Shown here piece after piece: positions 62,969 to 64,000 of a stretch of 64,000 bases of DNA. Both the position numbers and the translations under genes were made by a program. The first letter of the stretch is position 1. Every line of letters starts with the position of its first letter. Below the pieces are notes generated by a model. That model was given only the letters and a program-made list of their open reading frames with translations. It did no database searches and was not told the origin of the DNA. The stretch is taken from the NCBI RefSeq assembly GCF_020524495.1, contig NZ_JAIVLB010000008.1, positions 41,006 through 105,005 of the forward strand, read 5' to 3'. This DNA comes from Bacillus stratosphericus (GTDB taxonomy: Bacteria; Bacillota; Bacilli; Bacillales; Bacillaceae).

Positions 62969-63381
62969 ACCAAAGTAGGTTACAAGTTGACCATTCATCT
63001 AAAGGACAAACTCACAACATTTACTGAGCACTGGCGAAGGTTATTGCCGAAATGAATGATGTGTGGATTTAATGCAAAGTGAAAAGGCGCCGAAAGGGGT
63101 CTTTTTCTTATTTTAAAAAAAGTCATCAAAATAAAATGAGCTGAAACCAAATACGTATCCGCTGTCGTCTATTGACTGTATCAGAATGATCTTAAAATGA
63201 AAAAAGGAACTATAAACCATTAAATTTGTTTCATTCATTTATTACAAATAACAGAAGTGAAACGGGCTGTCTGCTACAATAATAAAAAGAAGTCATGTCT
63301 TGCAAAGTGTTCGTATGAGGTAAAAGATAATAATCAAATTGACCGATATGAACGAATGGGAATAAGAAATGGAGGCTCTGT
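62969..63381 (+). other. Intergenic stretch after the PLP-enzyme remnant
   Basis: A frame ending at 63072 encodes ALAKVIAEMNDVWI-stop, possibly the tail of another lost gene, too short to assign. A hairpin AAAAGGCGCC (63082-63091) / GGGGTCTTTTT (63096-63106) may terminate it. The rest is AT-rich with no ORF carrying a ribosome site. Confidence 0.45.
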
Positions 63382-63855
63382 ATGAAAAAACGATGGCATT
63401 TGATGCTGTTATTCACAATGACATTATTAGCAGCCTGCAATCAAACATGTCAGTCGCCTTCAAAACAAGAGATAAAAGAAGCTACGTATGAACAATGGGT
63501 TCAGCATTATATGGATGAGTTAAATGAAGCATATGAAAAAATGACAGACCAATTTATTTCAGATGGGCATGGGAGGATTCAAGCCAACAAAAAATTGGCA
63601 AAAGCGACAAAAGCATTTGATCGTGTGATTCAAAAAGGACTTGCTCATCATGAAGTCCCAGTTGCGTACAAACAGGCTGACAAACAATTAAAGACAGGCC
63701 TTGTTTCATTTGAAAAAGGGATTGGCAAGGTGGAGCAGTTGTTGAAGCATCCCGATCAAGAAAAGCTGTTTATTTCAGCTACCAATCATTTACAAGAAGG
63801 ATTGCAAGAGACAGCCGCGTTTATTGAAAAAGTAGGTCACATTCAGAAATCATGA
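63382..63855 (+). CDS. Small lipoprotein of unknown function
   Basis: 157 residues. Type II signal peptide: basic start MKKRWH, hydrophobic core, lipobox LAAC with lipidated Cys about 19. The mature part is helical and polar (YEQWVQHYMDELNEAYEKMT, ADKQLKTGLVSFEKGIGKVE), of the kind seen in several short Bacillus lipoproteins exposed on the outer face of the membrane. No enzyme motif. Ribosome site AATGGAGGCTCTGT. The insertion sequence begins 18 nt after its stop. Confidence 0.75.
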   Translation: MKKRWHLMLLFTMTLLAACNQTCQSPSKQEIKEATYEQWVQHYMDELNEAYEKMTDQFISDGHGRIQANKKLAKATKAFDRVIQKGLAHHEVPVAYKQADKQLKTGLVSFEKGIGKVEQLLKHPDQEKLFISATNHLQEGLQETAAFIEKVGHIQKS

Positions 63856-63900
63856 AAAAAAGCTTGGAAGGGTGGGACTGACCCCTAAGATGAGACAAAT

Positions 63901-63966
63901 AAAAAACACCTTCAAGTTTGAAAACGGACCGTTGTGATCCGAAATAAAACATGGAGGTGTTTTTTC
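63901..63966 (+). promoter_or_regulatory. Hairpin hiding the transposase ribosome site
   Basis: AAAAAACACCT (63901-63911) pairs with AGGTGTTTTTT (63955-63965), which contains the ribosome site GGAGGTG of the transposase gene. Many IS elements use such a stem to block translation from transcripts entering from outside. Confidence 0.75.
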
Positions 63967-63968
63967 TA

Positions 63969-64000
63969 TGGGGACAAGAGTGAGTTATCCAGTTGAAGTC
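63969..64000 (+). CDS. IS3-family transposase OrfA, N-terminal 10 codons (partial)
   Basis: ATG at 63969, product begins MGTRVSYPVEV and runs off the window. The opening fits helix-turn-helix OrfA proteins of IS150-type elements in Bacillus. Preceded by a sequestered GGAGGTG ribosome site and the terminal repeat at 63873. Only the element type can be inferred. Confidence 0.65.

Larger units (their letters stand above)
63873..64000 (+). mobile_element. Left end of an IS3-family (IS150-type) insertion sequence, cut by the window edge
   Basis: TGGGACTGACCCC starting at 63873, continuing into TAAGATGAGACA, has the form of IS3/IS150-group terminal repeats (TGnACTGACCCC...GTTAGACA). A transposase ORF opens at 63969. 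The right end and any target duplication are outside the window. Confidence 0.7.

Noticed and set aside
1..64000. CRISPR arrays, prophage modules, toxin-antitoxin pairs, restriction systems, rRNA/tRNA genes
   Set aside because: None were recognised; repeats seen are short tandem or palindromic elements, and nearly all space is filled by known Bacillus housekeeping genes.

Overview
This window is core chromosome of a Bacillus species of the B. pumilus group (pumilus/safensis/altitudinis). Three things support this: the subtilisin precursor at 55212-56357 has the known B. pumilus form (275-residue mature enzyme beginning AQTVPYG); Bacillus-only genes are present (sspB, comK, hemAT, hpr/scoC, YjcZ-type spore peptides, yheC/yheD); and the gene order follows the yhdT-yhe-yha-ecs-hem-yhf-aprE-comK arc of B. 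subtilis, recalled from memory. No rRNA, tRNA, CRISPR array or prophage was seen. One insertion sequence of IS3 type begins at the right edge.

Layout. 1-7.8 kb: CorC/CNNM transporter (yhdT), an abutting unit yhdW-crcB-crcB (phosphodiesterase plus paired fluoride channel subunits), tiny yhdX, an MscS channel, a broken sirtuin, a polysaccharide deacetylase, D-amino-acid aminotransferase and a UspA protein. 7.8-16.5 kb: a deletion remnant of the bmrCD multidrug transporter behind an intact leader ORF, yheG, a yheF-like mini-gene, sspB (sigma-G) with a structured leader, an MsmX-type sugar ATPase, a PucR-type regulator remnant, and the spore genes yheE/yheD/yheC (yheC carries an in-frame stop), then yheB and yheA. 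16.5-33 kb: a possible orphan small RNA, yhaX, hemZ, an N-hydroxylase remnant, yhaR, a small YhzD-like gene, yhaO-yhaN-yhaM, yhaL, prsA, two spore micro-peptides, yhaJ, yhaI, hpr, yhaH, trpP (with a TRAP site), serC, hit. 33-43.8 kb: ecsA-ecsB with a decayed ecsC, the amidohydrolase yhaA, a zinc-ribbon membrane protein, heme oxygenase hmoB, pbpF and the heme operon hemE-hemH-hemY. 43.8-64 kb: TetR regulator yhgD with yhgE, yhfE, gltT, yhfH, yhfI, lplJ, lcfB, yhfN, aprE, a yhfR remnant, hemAT, Rieske oxidoreductase yhfW, yhxC, yhzC, comK, a PLP-enzyme fragment, a lipoprotein and the IS element.

How genes fit together. Several loci meet in exoprotease production: aprE, its known repressor Hpr/ScoC, the PrsA foldase and the Ecs transporter that in B. 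subtilis affects secretion. Heme metabolism is represented by hemZ, hemE-H-Y, hmoB and hemAT. Spore genes (sspB, yheC/D, yhaL, YjcZ peptides) are scattered through.

No clearly new multi-gene system is visible. What stands out is (1) at least eight genes in decay, several with both large deletions and frameshifts; (2) RNA-level control elements readable in the sequence: a three-codon mini-ORF in front of yhdT, a clover-leaf leader for sspB, a TRAP site at trpP, a tandem-repeat-expanded loop in the aprE leader stem, a hairpin over the transposase ribosome site; (3) a HAD protein lacking its catalytic nucleophile; and (4) twin operators for the TetR regulator YhgD. All calls come from reading the sequence and from recalled family knowledge; no database search was run.
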